Both the position numbers and the translations under genes were made by a program. A DNA stretch of 64,000 nt from Pseudanabaena sp. Chao 1811 (GTDB taxonomy: Bacteria > Cyanobacteriota > Cyanobacteriia > Pseudanabaenales > Pseudanabaenaceae), in contig NZ_CP101416.1 in assembly GCF_027942295.1 (NCBI RefSeq), positions 3,272,501 through 3,336,500 of the forward strand, in the 5' to 3' direction. The notes under the pieces were generated by a model. It was not told the DNA's origin, did no database searches, and saw only the letters and a program-made list of their open reading frames with translations. Numbering within the stretch: the stretch's first letter is position 1; each line of letters starts with the position of its first letter. Below, in pieces: positions 1-11,539 of the stretch.

Positions 1-27
1 GGGGAATACGAGAATACCAAATTTCAT
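1..27 (-). CDS. purQ: PurQ, FGAM synthase glutaminase subunit (first codons only)
   Basis: Only the first nine codons lie in the window. Read on the minus strand they give MKFGILVFP, which matches the conserved PurQ N-terminus. PurQ supplies ammonia from glutamine to phosphoribosylformylglycinamidine synthase (PurL) in the fourth step of purine synthesis. It starts 11 bases after the PurS stop codon, the usual cyanobacterial purS-purQ order, so the two are probably co-transcribed. The identification rests on this short match plus the neighbour; the rest of the gene lies outside the window. Confidence 0.85.
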
Positions 28-38
28 ATTGTCAATTC

Positions 39-290
39 CTAAGCGATTGGGGTTAATTCAACGCGATAATTTTCGATAACAGGATTTGCCAGCAGCTTGT
101 CCGCAGCTTCATCCAATTTCTGAGATGCTTCAGACTCATTATCAGCATCAAGAACAATTTCCACATACTTACCGATGCGAACCGAGTCAACGTGATAGTC
201 CATTTGCTTGAGTGCCGACTGCACAGCCGTGCCTGCGGGGTCGAGAACCGATGGACGTAAGGTGACAAATATACGGGCTTGATACTTCAT
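39..290 (-). CDS. purS: PurS, FGAM synthase small subunit
   Basis: An 83-residue protein of the usual PurS length. It opens KYQARIFVTLRPSVLDPAG, ends with the conserved VIENYRVEL strand, and carries the internal segment VDSVRIGKYVEI typical of the family. PurS forms small dimers that bridge PurQ and PurL and is needed for ammonia channelling in the bacterial multi-subunit FGAM synthase. The start is ATG. purQ follows directly. Upstream lies a 100-base gap and then an unrelated nuclease gene, so this is probably the first gene of the pur transcript. Confidence 0.95.
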   Translation of the reverse strand: MKYQARIFVTLRPSVLDPAGTAVQSALKQMDYHVDSVRIGKYVEIVLDADNESEASQKLDEAADKLLANPVIENYRVELTPIA

Positions 291-392
291 GCTGAGGAGT
301 TAATGATCTGGCAATTGTTTAGAAGCGATCGCTATGTATAACTGAATATATAAGCAATCAATGCGATCGATCATATCGTAAATTGCAAAGCT

Positions 393-1286
393 CTACTTAT
401 TTCTCAGCTCAGTGATTTGTTCCAGACTAAGTCCTGTAGCTTGAATAATTGCCTCATCATCTAGAACTGCTAGTAATTGTTTAGCAATTTCTAGCTTTGC
501 TTTAAGCTCACCTTGCTCTAAGCCTTGCTGTAGTCCTTGCTCTAATCCCTGTTCCAAACCTTGTTGCAGTCCCTGTTTTACAGCTTTCTTGATAGCATTG
601 CGTTGATCATGGATAAATATTTCATGATGCTCAAGTTCATCCAACTCTTCACGGGTAAGGTTGGCTTGATTGGCAATTTCAAAGGCTTTTTGAATGGCTG
701 GGACAGAACCCATCACGGGAGGCACGATCTCTAGCTTTTTGGCAGTTTTTAGGAAATATAGCCATTTATCCGTTAAAGTTTCTAACTCTTCTAACTGTTT
801 ACGAAAATTTGGCAGTTCAATAAATACCAATTCGATATCATAGATGGGATAGTCAGTGAGATAGGTCTTTTCCTTAAGAATAAAGCGAGAGATAAGCTGA
901 TTTAGTTCTGGGAACATCGGGAAATCAGTGATAGTAAGGGCAATCACTGGTTCAAGATCTATATAATCTTCACCAACTTCAAGCTGATTTGAATAGGTTT
1001 TAGCCGCATTATAGAGAATTCGTTTTTCAAAACCTTCTACATTTAAAACCTGCATTTCAATAATGACATTGGTAGTGTTATTAATCGTAGCTTTAACATC
1101 TAGATAGGTATCTTTGATCCCGCGAATACGTGGAGCAAGATAGGGATTCAGGATTTCGATCGCTGTAATCGTATCGTTGCCTTCGTAAAGCATGGCATTG
1201 AGAAAGCTAATCAGAATATCGTGGCTTTGTTCAGAACCAAATATTTTTTTGAAAGCAAAGTCAGTTTTAGGATTAATAAAACGCAT
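393..1286 (-). CDS. Rpn/PDDEXK_2-family nuclease (transposase-like)
   Basis: A 297-residue protein. The N-terminus INPKTDFAFKKIFG is the hallmark of the PD-(D/E)XK nuclease transposase family (PDDEXK_2, Rpn-like). The nuclease core continues with the LDVKA strand (Asp) and the VIIEMQV segment (Glu-x-Gln). Family members are recombination-promoting or defence-associated nucleases spread by transfer; some are toxins. Residues about 238-262 are a run of QGLEQ/QGLQQ repeats, low-complexity heptad-like helix that is common and length-variable in these proteins. The frame is complete and the start is ATG. It stands alone between purS and rpoC2, and a GAA-loop palindrome lies 40 bases upstream. Activity cannot be inferred. 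Confidence 0.85.
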   Translation of the reverse strand: MRFINPKTDFAFKKIFGSEQSHDILISFLNAMLYEGNDTITAIEILNPYLAPRIRGIKDTYLDVKATINNTTNVIIEMQVLNVEGFEKRILYNAAKTYSNQLEVGEDYIDLEPVIALTITDFPMFPELNQLISRFILKEKTYLTDYPIYDIELVFIELPNFRKQLEELETLTDKWLYFLKTAKKLEIVPPVMGSVPAIQKAFEIANQANLTREELDELEHHEIFIHDQRNAIKKAVKQGLQQGLEQGLEQGLQQGLEQGELKAKLEIAKQLLAVLDDEAIIQATGLSLEQITELRNK

Positions 1287-1327
1287 ATTTTTTAACGCAT
1301 ATTTGTACTAAGGGCTTTGCAACTTAA

Positions 1328-1360
1328 TTTTGATGGTGCGGCGAAGCCGCACCATCAAAA
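1328..1360. repeat. Palindrome, GAA triloop
   Basis: Two 15-bp perfect arms, TTTTGATGGTGCGGC and its complement, around a GAA loop. It belongs to the GC-NNN-GC triloop palindromes seen throughout the window and sits between the nuclease gene and rpoC2. Confidence 0.9.
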
Positions 1361-1399
1361 AATTGTGTTCTTATATTGTTATAAAACATATCGCCTATA

Positions 1400-1435
1400 A
1401 AAGAGAGAGGAGCGCGATCGCGCTCCTCTCTCTTT
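1400..1435 (-). terminator. Perfect 36-bp palindrome, likely rpoC2 terminator
   Basis: A loopless perfect palindrome whose outer arm is AAAGAGAGAGGAGCGCG and whose centre is the HIP1 octamer GCGATCGC. It begins two bases past the rpoC2 stop. On the minus strand the stem is followed by TTTT, so it can act as an intrinsic terminator for the rpoB-rpoC1-rpoC2 transcript. Confidence 0.75.
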
Positions 1436-1437
1436 AG

Positions 1438-4400
1438 TTAGTCTTCATCATCGAAATCATCGTCATCTTCTTCATCGTCATCATCATCGAATTCCACATC
1501 ATCATCCACTAGCTCATCGTCAAAGCTGCGACGACTACGAGGCTTATCAATGACGCGGATTGGCTCGATGCGAGGCTCAATGATTTGATAATTACGGGCA
1601 GTATTGTCATCAATGATTACATCATCCGCTTCTTCGTCATAGCCGAGATCTGGCTCATAGCCAGTATCCACATCAACGATTGGCGTATCGTAAGCATTGA
1701 AGCCAGTACCCGCAGGAATCAGACGACCGATAATCACGTTTTCCTTCAGACCACGCAACCAGTCAGACTTACCTTCGATCGCTGCCTCGGTGAGAACACG
1801 AGTAGTTTCTTGGAAACTCGCTGCCGAGATAAAGCTGTCGGTATTCAAACTTGCCTTGGTAATACCCATCAACACAGGTGTGTAGTCCGCAGGTGCGCCA
1901 CCCGTAATTTCCATTGCTTCGTTGATTTGCTCAACTTGATGGAGTTCTACAAGTTCCCCTGGTAAGCGAGTGGTGTCGCCACCATCCTCAATACGTACCT
2001 TAGAGGTCATCTGCTTGACGATTACTTCGATGTGCTTATCGGAAATATCCACACCCTGAGATTGGTATACCGATTGGACTTCGTTCATCAAGAACTCTTG
2101 TACCTTCTGTAAACCAAGGAGTGCTGCTTGACGAACGCCAAGGGATTCCTTATAAGCATGGAAGTAAATGTCGAGAATATCATGAGGATTCGCGGGACCA
2201 TCGGTAATCGCTTCACCAGCCAAGACTTTTTGACCATCGGAGATAATCACACTCTGACCCGCATTGAAGGAATAGTCGTCATCCAATGTGCCATCATCGC
2301 CAAGAATCTTGACTTCAGGATTATCATCAGAGTCATAGGTAACTTGAGCAGTACCTGAGGTACGGGCAAGTACGCACATTTCCTTGGGCTTACGGGCTTC
2401 GAGCAATTCTTCAATCCGAGGTAGACCTTGGATAATGTCCCCTGTTTTTGCACGCTCAAATACCAGTAGCGCAATGTTGTCACCCCGTTGGACGAGGTCA
2501 GCATCATGGATTTGTAGCAGTGCGCCGGGGGACACGAGGTAAGGACGACCGATACGAAAGACAACCTTGCCATCTTCAACTTTGAGAACTTGACCCGATT
2601 CTTCAGTAATTACACCTGCGCCAATTTCGTCACCTGCTCTTAGCAAATCTCCAGGTTGAACGCTGGGGCTAGGACAATCGGTGGTGATGCAATCAGCTTC
2701 AGTGACTACGAGCAATCGACGTACTACTTCTGAGCCTTGGCGAATACCGCGAATTTGTCCCGCACGTTTGCAAAGAATTTCGGTACGAGCAACAACTGCT
2801 CCGGGGTCAATGCGATCGCCGTCATTTACGAGTAAACGAGTCCGCGAATTGCTATGGGCAGGATCGCCAGAGGTATCTTGACGAATCACGAGGGATTCGA
2901 GAATTACTAACTGTAAACGCAAGCTACCAGGGTCTTTGTCGTTAGGAATAAACTCGATATCGGCTGCCAATTGAGGCGCATCGGTATCAACTTCTAACAA
3001 CAATTGGGTTTTGAGTAACTCAACGCTATCGATCGCCTTCACGCGATCGCCATCCTTATAAGGAATGCGTTGCACAGCTCGCAAACCGATGGAACGACCT
3101 TCTTGGTTTACCGACTCTTGGCTAGGAACCGTAGGAACATCAGGTACTTGGTACTCTTCCACAGGACGCAAAAGTAACGCAGGACCTTCTGTGGAATCCA
3201 AATACTCCACATAGCGCAATTCAGGGGAAACCAACCCGGGCATAATTTCTGTGCCAGGGTAAGCCAAAGAACCATTCTTTTGCATTGCCGTTTGAGGATC
3301 GTCAACCAAGTGTAAATCCCCTGGTTTGATCACGATTTCACGCAAAATATCGTTCTTTTGGAATACTTCGACAACGCCTGCGGTTTGGCTGAAGATATCC
3401 TTCACAACTTCAGTACCAGCTTCGATGAATTGGTTTTCTTCGACCATCAACAACGAAGCATCTTTGTTGACTTCATGGGTTTCTTCAGGAACCCAGAGCA
3501 ATGTACCGCCCTTGACAACTTCGTAGCCCTGTTTGCCCTTGCTGCGCTTGGCAACTTCCACGCCTGCAAATTTGATAATACCGCCACTCTTCGTGTGGTA
3601 AGTATCATCAATCAGCTCTGCCACCACCTGATTATTAGTCAGCTTAGTTCCGGGGGAAGCCTTGAGGGAGAAGCTTTGACCGCCTTGGGTTTCGAGAATA
3701 TAATGCTCACGACCTTGGTAGCTTTCTTCCTTAACGATCGCCTGATCAAGCACTACCGAAGCGGTAATAATTTCCACCTCACGATTATGGCGGCTGTCTT
3801 CTTCGCTCAGACGTACCACACCACCATGCTCAGTAATCAAGCGAGTTTCGGCTAAAACATCACCTTCAACAACTTGTTGTTCATTCTTGACAGTTGGTTC
3901 AGCACCGGGAGGAAGATTATAAACTTCCCCAGCCAAGACCCAAACCCGACCTTTTTCACCACGAGCTACATAACTAGTGTTGCCTTGACGGTCTTTCTTC
4001 TCTTCGATCGCCAGATCTGAGAAGAGAACTTCACCAGCTAAACCAGTATTCAGCGCTTTAGTTGCCTTTTCGGTCGTCTTACGAGAAGTCTTACCTGTTG
4101 CCGAAACCTCAGCCATTAATTGAGCTTGAGTAACTTTCTGTCCATCCCGTACTAGCAAGGTCGAACCTTGGGTAACAGCATAAACGCGCTTACCCTCAGC
4201 ACTTTCGAGCGTGAAGTCGCCGTTAGATTCGACGATAAACGCATCTTCACCGTGACGAGTACGCATAGGGCGGACTTTCAGCTTCTTACTGTATTTGACT
4301 ACACCATCATAGGGAGCGCGTTGTTGTTCAGCAACTTCCCCAGTAAATACACCACCAGTGTGGAAGGTACGCATGGTTAGCTGTGTACCAGGTTCACCGA

Positions 4401-5418
4401 TGGACTGGGCGGCAATAATCCCCACAGCTTCACCGATATCTACTAATTCGGCATGAGCCAAGCTCCAGCCATAGCACATCTGACAAACCGATCGTGTCGA
4501 TTCACAGGTAAATGCCGAGCGGACACAGACCTCTTCAACGCCTGCCTTTTGGACTGCCAAGGAGAGATCTTCAGAAATCTCTTGGTTCCGCATGACGATC
4601 ACTTCGCCAGTATTAGGATCGACAATATCTTCAGCAGCGACACGACCAAATAGGCGATCGGACAGCTTAATTAAGGTCTTTTCCCCATCACGCATTGCTT
4701 TGAGCTTAATGCCGCGAGTAGTACCGCAATCATTTTCCCGAACGATCACATCCTGCGATACGTCTACCAGACGACGGGTGAGGTATCCAGAGTCGGCAGT
4801 CCGTAGCGCAGTGTCTACCAGACCTTTACGCGCACCATAGGAAGAAATGATGTACTCGGTAACAGTCAGCCCTTCACGGAAGTTGGTTTTAATCGGTAAA
4901 TCGATGATTTCCCCTTGAGGATCTGCCATCAAACCGCGCATACCGACTAACTGACGTACCTGCGAGATATTACCCCGCGCCCCAGAGAACGCCATCATGT
5001 ACACGGAGTTAAGAGGGTTATTACTCTTAAAGTTTTTTACCACCTCATCCTTGAGGTTCTCGTTAGTGACGTTCCATGTGTCAATTACCTTTTGGAAACG
5101 TTCTACTTCTGTGATTTCGCCTCGGACATAACGATTCGCAGTTTCTTCAATCTCTTGCTCTGCCGCCGCAAGTAGAGCCTTTTTACTGGCAGGTACTTGT
5201 AAGTCATCAATACTGATCGATACCCCAGCCTGAGTTGCGTAGCGAAAACCTAACGCCTTCAGTTGGTCAGCAACATTAGCAGCGCTAGTGGTTCCATAAT
5301 GGGTAAAAGCCCAAGCAATCAGCTTTTTGAGTTGCCCTTTGTCAATGGTGCGGTTAATAAAGCGTTGAGGCTTCTTTTCTTCAGGCGAATCCGTGTTGCT
5401 AATCGTGAAATCTGCCAT
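1438..5418 (-). CDS. rpoC2: RNA polymerase beta-prime subunit, C-terminal part (RpoC2)
   Basis: A 1326-residue protein, the C-terminal half of the split cyanobacterial beta-prime subunit. It starts with [17 protein letters not shown] and carries the trigger-loop segment [17 protein letters not shown] at about residues 335-355. The long middle region matches the large SI3 insertion that distinguishes cyanobacterial RpoC2. The conserved C-terminal segment includes [20 protein letters not shown] and is followed by a very acidic Asp/Glu tail of about 25 residues. With RpoC1 it builds the catalytic centre and the bridge-helix/trigger-loop region. It lies 86 bases after rpoC1 in the same direction. 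The ATG start fits the family. Confidence 0.98.
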   Translation of the reverse strand: MADFTISNTDSPEEKKPQRFINRTIDKGQLKKLIAWAFTHYGTTSAANVADQLKALGFRYATQAGVSISIDDLQVPASKKALLAAAEQEIEETANRYVRGEITEVERFQKVIDTWNVTNENLKDEVVKNFKSNNPLNSVYMMAFSGARGNISQVRQLVGMRGLMADPQGEIIDLPIKTNFREGLTVTEYIISSYGARKGLVDTALRTADSGYLTRRLVDVSQDVIVRENDCGTTRGIKLKAMRDGEKTLIKLSDRLFGRVAAEDIVDPNTGEVIVMRNQEISEDLSLAVQKAGVEEVCVRSAFTCESTRSVCQMCYGWSLAHAELVDIGEAVGIIAAQSIGEPGTQLTMRTFHTGGVFTGEVAEQQRAPYDGVVKYSKKLKVRPMRTRHGEDAFIVESNGDFTLESAEGKRVYAVTQGSTLLVRDGQKVTQAQLMAEVSATGKTSRKTTEKATKALNTGLAGEVLFSDLAIEEKKDRQGNTSYVARGEKGRVWVLAGEVYNLPPGAEPTVKNEQQVVEGDVLAETRLITEHGGVVRLSEEDSRHNREVEIITASVVLDQAIVKEESYQGREHYILETQGGQSFSLKASPGTKLTNNQVVAELIDDTYHTKSGGIIKFAGVEVAKRSKGKQGYEVVKGGTLLWVPEETHEVNKDASLLMVEENQFIEAGTEVVKDIFSQTAGVVEVFQKNDILREIVIKPGDLHLVDDPQTAMQKNGSLAYPGTEIMPGLVSPELRYVEYLDSTEGPALLLRPVEEYQVPDVPTVPSQESVNQEGRSIGLRAVQRIPYKDGDRVKAIDSVELLKTQLLLEVDTDAPQLAADIEFIPNDKDPGSLRLQLVILESLVIRQDTSGDPAHSNSRTRLLVNDGDRIDPGAVVARTEILCKRAGQIRGIRQGSEVVRRLLVVTEADCITTDCPSPSVQPGDLLRAGDEIGAGVITEESGQVLKVEDGKVVFRIGRPYLVSPGALLQIHDADLVQRGDNIALLVFERAKTGDIIQGLPRIEELLEARKPKEMCVLARTSGTAQVTYDSDDNPEVKILGDDGTLDDDYSFNAGQSVIISDGQKVLAGEAITDGPANPHDILDIYFHAYKESLGVRQAALLGLQKVQEFLMNEVQSVYQSQGVDISDKHIEVIVKQMTSKVRIEDGGDTTRLPGELVELHQVEQINEAMEITGGAPADYTPVLMGITKASLNTDSFISAASFQETTRVLTEAAIEGKSDWLRGLKENVIIGRLIPAGTGFNAYDTPIVDVDTGYEPDLGYDEEADDVIIDDNTARNYQIIEPRIEPIRVIDKPRSRRSFDDELVDDDVEFDDDDDEEDDDDFDDED

Positions 5419-5504
5419 GGTATTAAGCTATTAAATAATCTTGTAATTAGTTCAAATTTTTATGCTGTAAGAGAAATAGTGCAAAGCACTGTTTCTCTTA
5501 CCAT

Positions 5505-7541
5505 TTAGCTAGCTAGTGATGCATAAATTGCCTGATTGAAAATCACCCGCCCAGGGGTAGTTTTGACATACTGCGAAATCAATCCACCTTCAGCATCTTC
5601 ACGAATACGGCGGAATGGAAATTCCTTAACCTTAGTCCCATCCTCTAAAATCGTAACCTTAGGTTCTTCGCTGTCTTTCTCTTCACCCTGACCTTCGATA
5701 ATGCCTTCAAAACGTACCCATACACTGGAATGAATATCGATTTCCTTCTGTTCGTATGCCATCACCACATCATTGAAATTGGCGAAGTAACGTCCTTCAC
5801 CCCTCTGGGTATAGGGATTTTCGGTAGTGAGATAGTAACAGCCTAAAACCATATCTTGGCTAGGTGTGACGATCGGACGACCCGTTGCAGGCGAAAGGAT
5901 GTTGTTAGAAGCCAGCATTAGTAACCGTGCTTCAGCCTGTGCCTCAATAGATAAAGGTACGTGAACCGCCATTTGGTCACCGTCAAAGTCGGCGTTAAAG
6001 GCGGGACATACAAGGGGATGCAATTGAATCGCACGACCACTAACTAGCAAGGGTTCAAAGGCTTGAATACCTAAACGGTGAAGCGTTGGAGCGCGGTTCA
6101 GCATTACGGGATGTTCGCGGATCACATCTTCGAGTACGTCCCACACGGCTGGATCATTACGTTGAATTAGCTTTTTCGCAGCCTTGATATTATTCACCAA
6201 GCCTGTTTTGATCAAGCGATGAATTACAAAGGGTTGGAATAGCTCGATCGCCATTTCCTTGGGCAGACCACATTGGTGAATCTTCAGGTTAGGACCAACG
6301 ACGATAACCGAACGTCCAGAATAGTCAACCCGTTTACCAAGTAAGTTCTGACGGAAACGACCTTGCTTACCTTCGATAATGTCTGATAAAGACTTAAGGG
6401 GACGATTATTTGCACCCACTACCGTCCGACCACGACGACCGTTATCGATCAAGGCATCTACGGCTTCTTGCAGCATCCGCTTTTCGTTACGGACAATGAT
6501 TTCAGGAGCGAGAATTTCCTGTAAACGCGCCAGACGATTGTTACGGTTGATCACACGACGATAGAGGTCGTTCAAGTCGCTAGTAGCGAAACGTCCACCG
6601 TCCAACTGCACCATTGGGCGCAGGTCGGGCGGAATTACAGGAATGACATCGAGTACCATCCAGTCAGGCTTCGAGCCAGTCGCCACAAAGTTATCAACCA
6701 CACGCAGACGCTTGATTAATTTGGCGCGTTTTTGACCCTTGGAGTTTTCAATATCAGTACGCAGACGCTCAGCTTCTTTTTCCAGATTGATATTTTGCAA
6801 TAATTGCTTAATTGCTTCAGCGCCAATACCAACTTCAATACCATCCAAGACAGGATCTTCAGCATAGATTTGATCCTCAAGATCGATCCATTGATCCTCA
6901 GAAAGTAATTGCTTGTAAGAGAGATTGTAGGCACTAGCGATCGCCTCACCCGCTTCAACCACCTGATTCTCATGCACCGTTGGTACATGCTTCGGATGTA
7001 ACAAGTGAGCACGTTCTACACCATCAATACCCCGAATCCGAATCTCACGGCTATTGACGGATACAACAACCCCATCTACCTCAGTTTCAATACCAGGATT
7101 GAGGACAACGTAGGCGTTAAAGTAAACAATTTGCTCGACATCACGCAAAGGCATATCCAGCAGGGTTGCCATATAACTAGGAATACCCTTGAGATACCAT
7201 ACATGGGTAACTGAAGCGGCTAGCTTAATGAAGCCCATGCGGTGACGGCGTACTCGCGACTCCGTAACTTCTACACCGCAGCGTTCGCAAACAATACCAC
7301 GGTGGCGCACACGCTTATATTTGCCACAATGACATTCCCAGTCCTTAGCAGGTCCAAAAATTCTTTCACAGAACAAGCCATCCATTTCTGGCTTGAGTGT
7401 GCGGTAGTTAATTGTTTCAGGTTTTGTGACTTCACCAACCAAACTGCCATTTGGTAGAACACGTTCGCCCCATTTACGAATGCGATCGGGTGATGCCAAG
7501 CCAATCTTGACATAGTCAAATCGCTGTTCCACTTTCGCCAT
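5505..7541 (-). CDS. rpoC1: RNA polymerase gamma subunit, N-terminal beta-prime part (RpoC1)
   Basis: A 678-residue protein starting [18 protein letters not shown]. An N-terminal zinc-binding region (CHCGKYK and CERCG, residues about 70-90) is followed by the absolutely conserved [12 protein letters not shown] motif near residue 518, whose three Asp residues hold the catalytic magnesium. The C-terminus GRVIFN is where the split from RpoC2 occurs in cyanobacteria. A short charged stretch rich in Glu and Lys lies about 50 residues before the end. It is transcribed after rpoB with an unusual repeat-filled spacer of about 200 bases. Confidence 0.98.
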   Translation of the reverse strand: MAKVEQRFDYVKIGLASPDRIRKWGERVLPNGSLVGEVTKPETINYRTLKPEMDGLFCERIFGPAKDWECHCGKYKRVRHRGIVCERCGVEVTESRVRRHRMGFIKLAASVTHVWYLKGIPSYMATLLDMPLRDVEQIVYFNAYVVLNPGIETEVDGVVVSVNSREIRIRGIDGVERAHLLHPKHVPTVHENQVVEAGEAIASAYNLSYKQLLSEDQWIDLEDQIYAEDPVLDGIEVGIGAEAIKQLLQNINLEKEAERLRTDIENSKGQKRAKLIKRLRVVDNFVATGSKPDWMVLDVIPVIPPDLRPMVQLDGGRFATSDLNDLYRRVINRNNRLARLQEILAPEIIVRNEKRMLQEAVDALIDNGRRGRTVVGANNRPLKSLSDIIEGKQGRFRQNLLGKRVDYSGRSVIVVGPNLKIHQCGLPKEMAIELFQPFVIHRLIKTGLVNNIKAAKKLIQRNDPAVWDVLEDVIREHPVMLNRAPTLHRLGIQAFEPLLVSGRAIQLHPLVCPAFNADFDGDQMAVHVPLSIEAQAEARLLMLASNNILSPATGRPIVTPSQDMVLGCYYLTTENPYTQRGEGRYFANFNDVVMAYEQKEIDIHSSVWVRFEGIIEGQGEEKDSEEPKVTILEDGTKVKEFPFRRIREDAEGGLISQYVKTTPGRVIFNQAIYASLAS

Positions 7542-7604
7542 ACGTTACAACGTCCTTAGTAAATTGTTTAAGTAAATTACTTACTTTTATTGATGAATTT
7601 TTGG

Positions 7605-7746
7605 GCTATTAGCCATTAGCTATTAGCCATTAGCTTTTTTTCGCGATCAAATTCAATTAATTTTGGAACTATTAGCAATTAGCTATTAGCTTTAATTTTG
7701 GATATCCAAACAGCTAACAGCTAACAGCTAATTGCTAATAGCTAAA
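7605..7746. repeat. Heptamer (STRR-like) repeat cluster in the rpoB-rpoC1 spacer
   Basis: The spacer contains many copies of TTAGCTA, TTAGCCA and TTAGCAA in about 140 bases. On the left half they read in one orientation and on the right half as the complement (AGCTAACAGCTAA). The segment CTATTAGCAATTAGCT is matched by its exact reverse complement near 7727, so the transcript could fold. Short tandem heptamers of this kind are known in cyanobacteria as STRR sequences; their place inside the rpo operon is notable. Confidence 0.85.
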
Positions 7747-7748
7747 AA

Positions 7749-10700
7749 CTAATCATCATCCTCATCAAAGTTAATGTCGCCTCGATAGATTGACTCGTAG
7801 GTTGGGCGACTAGGGGTGCGGCGAGAGCCAACATCCACCATTAGATCAACTTCGGTATCTTGGTTACTGCCATCTTCTGATAGTTTATGAACTGACACAT
7901 CTAAGCAGAGAGACTGAAGTTCGCGTACCAATACCTTGAAGGATTCAGGTGTACCAGGACGAGGAATTGCATGACCTTTAACGATCGCATTGAGGGCTTC
8001 GTTACGTCCCGTCATATCGTCAGACTTGACCGTGAGCAATTCTTGGAGAATATAGGCAGCACCGAAGGCTTCCAACGCCCATACTTCCATTTCTCCGAAG
8101 CGCTGACCACCCTGCTGGGCTTTACCACCGAGAGGTTGTTGGGTAACTAGAGAGTAAGGACCAGTAGAACGCGCATGGATCTTGTCATCGACAAGGTGAA
8201 CTAGTTTCAGCATATATGCTTTACCAACGGTCACAGGCTGATCGAAGGGTTCGCCAGTGCGTCCGTCATAGACGGTCAATTTACCGGGGAATCCATCATT
8301 AAAGATCCAGTCCTTGCCAGTGTGATTACGGGCATGTTCTAGCTGACCATGTACCAACTCACGGGATGCTTCTTCGCCATACATTTCATCGAAAGGTACG
8401 ATCTTAAAACGAGCATTCAAGTTTTCCGCAGCCCAACCGAGCAAGCATTCAAACACTTGTCCAACGTTCATCCGTGAAGGCACACCCAGAGGGTTCAACA
8501 CGATGTCGAGGGGAGTGCCATCGGGCAAGAAAGGCATATCTTCCTTCGGTAAAATGCGGGAAATAATGCCCTTGTTACCGTGACGACCTGCCATCTTGTC
8601 GCCGACTTGGATCTTGCGTTTTTGAGCGACATAAACACGGACGACCATGTTTGCTCCAGGGGGTAATTCATCGCCTTGTTCGCGAGTAAATACGCGCACA
8701 TCAACGACCCGACCCTTTTCACCGTTTGGTACGCGCAAAGAGTTATCACGGACATCACGAGCTTTTTCACCGAAAATTGCTCTTAACAGTTTTTCTTCAG
8801 GAGGCTGATCGGATTCACCCTTCGGTGTGACTTTACCGACAAGGATTTCACCAGAACTTACCCAAGCACCAATGCGGATAATGCCCTGTTCATCAAGGTT
8901 ACGCAGAGAGTCTTCCCCAACGTTTGGAATTTCGCGAGTGATTTCTTCAGGACCTAATTTAGTTTGACGCGCTTCAATTTCGTATTTTTCAACGTGAATT
9001 GAGGTGTAAACATCATCAATTACGAGACGCTCATTAATTAGGATTGCGTCTTCGTAGTTGTAGCCTTCCCAAGGCATATAGGCAACGAGGATGTTCTGAC
9101 CAAGAGCAATTTCACCACCTTCGGTTGCCGAGCCATCAGCTAGCACTTGTCCAGCGACAACACTATCACCGACCCAAACGAGAGGACGCTGATTTAAGCA
9201 AGTGTCTTGGTTCGATCGCTGATACTTTTGCAGACGGTAGATGCTCTCGATACCCGTATCATCGGCTCTGACGCGAATTTCATCGGCAGAAACATAGGAT
9301 ACTTCACCTGTAACTCGCGAGACGATCACCATCCCTGAGTCACGGGCTGCCTGTGCTTCCAGACCAGTACCAACTAGGGGACGCTCAGGACGCAAGAGGG
9401 GAACTGCTTGGCGTTGCATGTTTGATCCCATCAGCGCACGGTTAGCATCATCATGTTCTAAGAAAGGAATCAGTGATGTTGCCACTGAGATGATCTGTAC
9501 TGGCGAAACCGCCACATAATCAATTTCTTCAGGAGAAGCTGTACCCCATTCTTGACGATAGCGAATTGGGACAATTTCGTTAAAAATGTAACCTTCTTCG
9601 TTAGTTGCTACGTCACCGGGAGCTACTCGGAATTCATCTTCCTCATCGGCTGTCATGTAGATCGGTTCTTGGTTTTTCAGTACCTTGCCGTTCTCGACTG
9701 CATAGTAAGGAGTCTCGATGAACCCATACTGATTAACACGGGCGTGGGTAGCCAAGGAGCCGATCAGCCCTGCGTTAGGACCTTCAGGAGTTTCAATGGG
9801 GCAGATGCGACCATAGTGGCTAGGGTGAATATCCCGTACCGCAAAGCCTGCACGTTCACGGGTCAGACCACCTGGACCAAGGGCGCTGAGACGACGCTTG
9901 TGGGTAAGCTCAGCGAGAGGATTGGTTTGATCCATAAACTGCGAAAGTTGGCTGGAACCAAAGAATTCCTTGATTGCAGCAACTAGGGGCTTAGGGTTGA
10001 CCAAGGATGCAGGCGTAAGGGCATCAACATCAGAAACAGTCATCCGTTCACGGATGATTCTTTCAAGACGATTTAAGCCTACACGAACTTGGTTTTGCAG
10101 CAATTCACCAACGGAACGCACGCGACGGTTGCCTAAGTGGTCAATGTCGTCGATTTCGCCGATATCAAACTTGAGGTTAATCAAGTAATTGATTGCGGTG
10201 AGAATATCCTTCTCAGTCAATACCCGCACTGAATCAGGGGTATTTAGGCGCAGTTTTTTGTTGAGTTTGTAACGTCCAACTTTGCCGAGGTCATAGCGCT
10301 TAGGATCGAAAAAACGCGATCGCAGTAGTTCACGACCACCAGACTCAGTAGGTGGCTCACCGGGACGCAGCTTGCGATAAAGCTCTTTGAGGGCTTCGTC
10401 TTCGTCAAACTGACCTTCTTTATCAATGGTCTTTTGGAAATACTCACGGTGAGTAAGCGCGTCAAGAATTTCGGCATCGCTTAAGCCGATTGCTTTGAGC
10501 AATACCTGAGCAGAAAGCTTACGGGTTTTGTCGATACGCACCCAGACAAGATCATTCTTGTCAGTTTCAAACTTCAGCCATGCGCCTCGGTTAGGGATGA
10601 GGCTGGCGTTGTAGGTACGGCGACCGTTTTTGTCGATTTCTTGTTTGTAATAAACCCCAGGGCTACGGACGATCTGATTGACGATGACTCGCTCAGCGCC

Positions 10701-11051
10701 GTTGATAATAAAGGTTCCACGATCTGTCATCAGGGGCAGATCGCCAATAAAAACTTCTTGCTCTTTTATTTCTCCTGTTTCTTTATTAATAAGCCTCGTG
10801 GGAACGTACATCTGTACGGCATAGGTGGCATCCCGACGTTTGGACTCATCAACACTATATTTTGGACGCTTGAGTTTATAATCTTTGGCAATAAAATGGA
10901 GTTCCATTTTGCCCGTATAATCTGTAATCGGTGAGAAACTCTCAAGCTCTTCAATAAGTCCTTCTTCTAGGAACCATCGAAAACTCTCCCGCTGGATTTC
11001 TACAAGATCTGGTAGAACGAAGGCAGGAGTAACAAGAGTAGGCTTATTCAT
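7749..11051 (-). CDS. rpoB: RNA polymerase beta subunit (RpoB)
   Basis: A 1100-residue protein, the normal cyanobacterial length. Canonical segments are present: [19 protein letters not shown] near the rifampicin-binding region, [34 protein letters not shown] with the conserved active-site lysine, and the C-terminal [16 protein letters not shown]. RpoB forms one jaw of the polymerase and binds nucleotide and RNA in the active site. ATG start. It is the first gene of the rpoB-rpoC1-rpoC2 series; the HU gene lies upstream behind a terminator hairpin. Confidence 0.98.
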   Translation of the reverse strand: MNKPTLVTPAFVLPDLVEIQRESFRWFLEEGLIEELESFSPITDYTGKMELHFIAKDYKLKRPKYSVDESKRRDATYAVQMYVPTRLINKETGEIKEQEVFIGDLPLMTDRGTFIINGAERVIVNQIVRSPGVYYKQEIDKNGRRTYNASLIPNRGAWLKFETDKNDLVWVRIDKTRKLSAQVLLKAIGLSDAEILDALTHREYFQKTIDKEGQFDEDEALKELYRKLRPGEPPTESGGRELLRSRFFDPKRYDLGKVGRYKLNKKLRLNTPDSVRVLTEKDILTAINYLINLKFDIGEIDDIDHLGNRRVRSVGELLQNQVRVGLNRLERIIRERMTVSDVDALTPASLVNPKPLVAAIKEFFGSSQLSQFMDQTNPLAELTHKRRLSALGPGGLTRERAGFAVRDIHPSHYGRICPIETPEGPNAGLIGSLATHARVNQYGFIETPYYAVENGKVLKNQEPIYMTADEEDEFRVAPGDVATNEEGYIFNEIVPIRYRQEWGTASPEEIDYVAVSPVQIISVATSLIPFLEHDDANRALMGSNMQRQAVPLLRPERPLVGTGLEAQAARDSGMVIVSRVTGEVSYVSADEIRVRADDTGIESIYRLQKYQRSNQDTCLNQRPLVWVGDSVVAGQVLADGSATEGGEIALGQNILVAYMPWEGYNYEDAILINERLVIDDVYTSIHVEKYEIEARQTKLGPEEITREIPNVGEDSLRNLDEQGIIRIGAWVSSGEILVGKVTPKGESDQPPEEKLLRAIFGEKARDVRDNSLRVPNGEKGRVVDVRVFTREQGDELPPGANMVVRVYVAQKRKIQVGDKMAGRHGNKGIISRILPKEDMPFLPDGTPLDIVLNPLGVPSRMNVGQVFECLLGWAAENLNARFKIVPFDEMYGEEASRELVHGQLEHARNHTGKDWIFNDGFPGKLTVYDGRTGEPFDQPVTVGKAYMLKLVHLVDDKIHARSTGPYSLVTQQPLGGKAQQGGQRFGEMEVWALEAFGAAYILQELLTVKSDDMTGRNEALNAIVKGHAIPRPGTPESFKVLVRELQSLCLDVSVHKLSEDGSNQDTEVDLMVDVGSRRTPSRPTYESIYRGDINFDEDDD

Positions 11052-11184
11052 GCACTAATGACTGCAGTTTTAGTGGGCGGAGTATATGTCTGATTTTGAG
11101 TCAAGACATAAGCACATTATCGTAACGTGGTTGCGATCCGATTGTCAAGCTATTTTGACGCTTTACTAAATGAGTCAACACAAA

Positions 11185-11215
11185 AAAAGAGGAAGTGCAG
11201 TGCGCTTCCTCTTTT
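11185..11215 (-). terminator. Intrinsic terminator of the HU gene
   Basis: Arms AAAAGAGGAAG and CTTCCTCTTTT flank a short loop 24 bases past the HU stop. Read on the minus strand the stem is followed by a run of T, which fits a Rho-independent terminator separating the HU gene from rpoB. Confidence 0.8.
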
Positions 11216-11239
11216 AGTCTAAAAATAGTCTAAAAGATT

Positions 11240-11539
11240 TTAGTCAGAAGGAGGGCTGACTTGCTCTTTGAAAGACTTGCCAGCGGAGAATGCTGGGACT
11301 TTGGTAGCGGGGATTTCCATCTTTTCGCCTGTCTTAGGGTTGCGACCTTCACGGGCTTTGCGATCGCGAGCTTCAAAAGAACCGAAGCCAACCAAAGTTA
11401 CTTTGTCTCCGCTAGCTACAGTATCGATGATTACTTCAAGCGTTGCTGAGAGAACTTCGTCGGCAGTCTTTTTGTTGACTGTTACGCCTTTCTCTGCTGC
11501 CTTTTTAGCAATAGCATCAACTAGTTCACCTTTGTTCAT
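11240..11539 (-). CDS. hup: HU-family DNA-binding protein
   Basis: A 99-residue protein of the HU/IHF family. It begins MNKGELVDAIAKKA and has the family signature GFGSFEARDRKAREGRNP in the DNA-bending arm region. HU coats and bends DNA in the nucleoid as a dimer. Cyanobacteria usually carry one such essential copy. The C-terminus is a short family-variable tail (FKEQVSPPSD). It stands alone, with its own terminator and a long upstream region that probably holds its promoter. Confidence 0.95.
   Translation of the reverse strand: MNKGELVDAIAKKAAEKGVTVNKKTADEVLSATLEVIIDTVASGDKVTLVGFGSFEARDRKAREGRNPKTGEKMEIPATKVPAFSAGKSFKEQVSPPSD

Noticed and set aside
495-590. Repeat of about 9-21 bases that could look like a small array
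   Set aside because: It encodes the QGLEQ repeats of the Rpn-like nuclease; it is a coding low-complexity repeat, not a CRISPR.
3358-3855. 165-codon open frame on the plus strand inside rpoC2
   Set aside because: It lies wholly antisense to well-conserved rpoC2 sequence, has no family resemblance and is best explained as a shadow frame.
9552-9986. 144-codon plus-strand frame inside rpoB
   Set aside because: Antisense to conserved rpoB segments; a composition-driven open frame without protein-like features.
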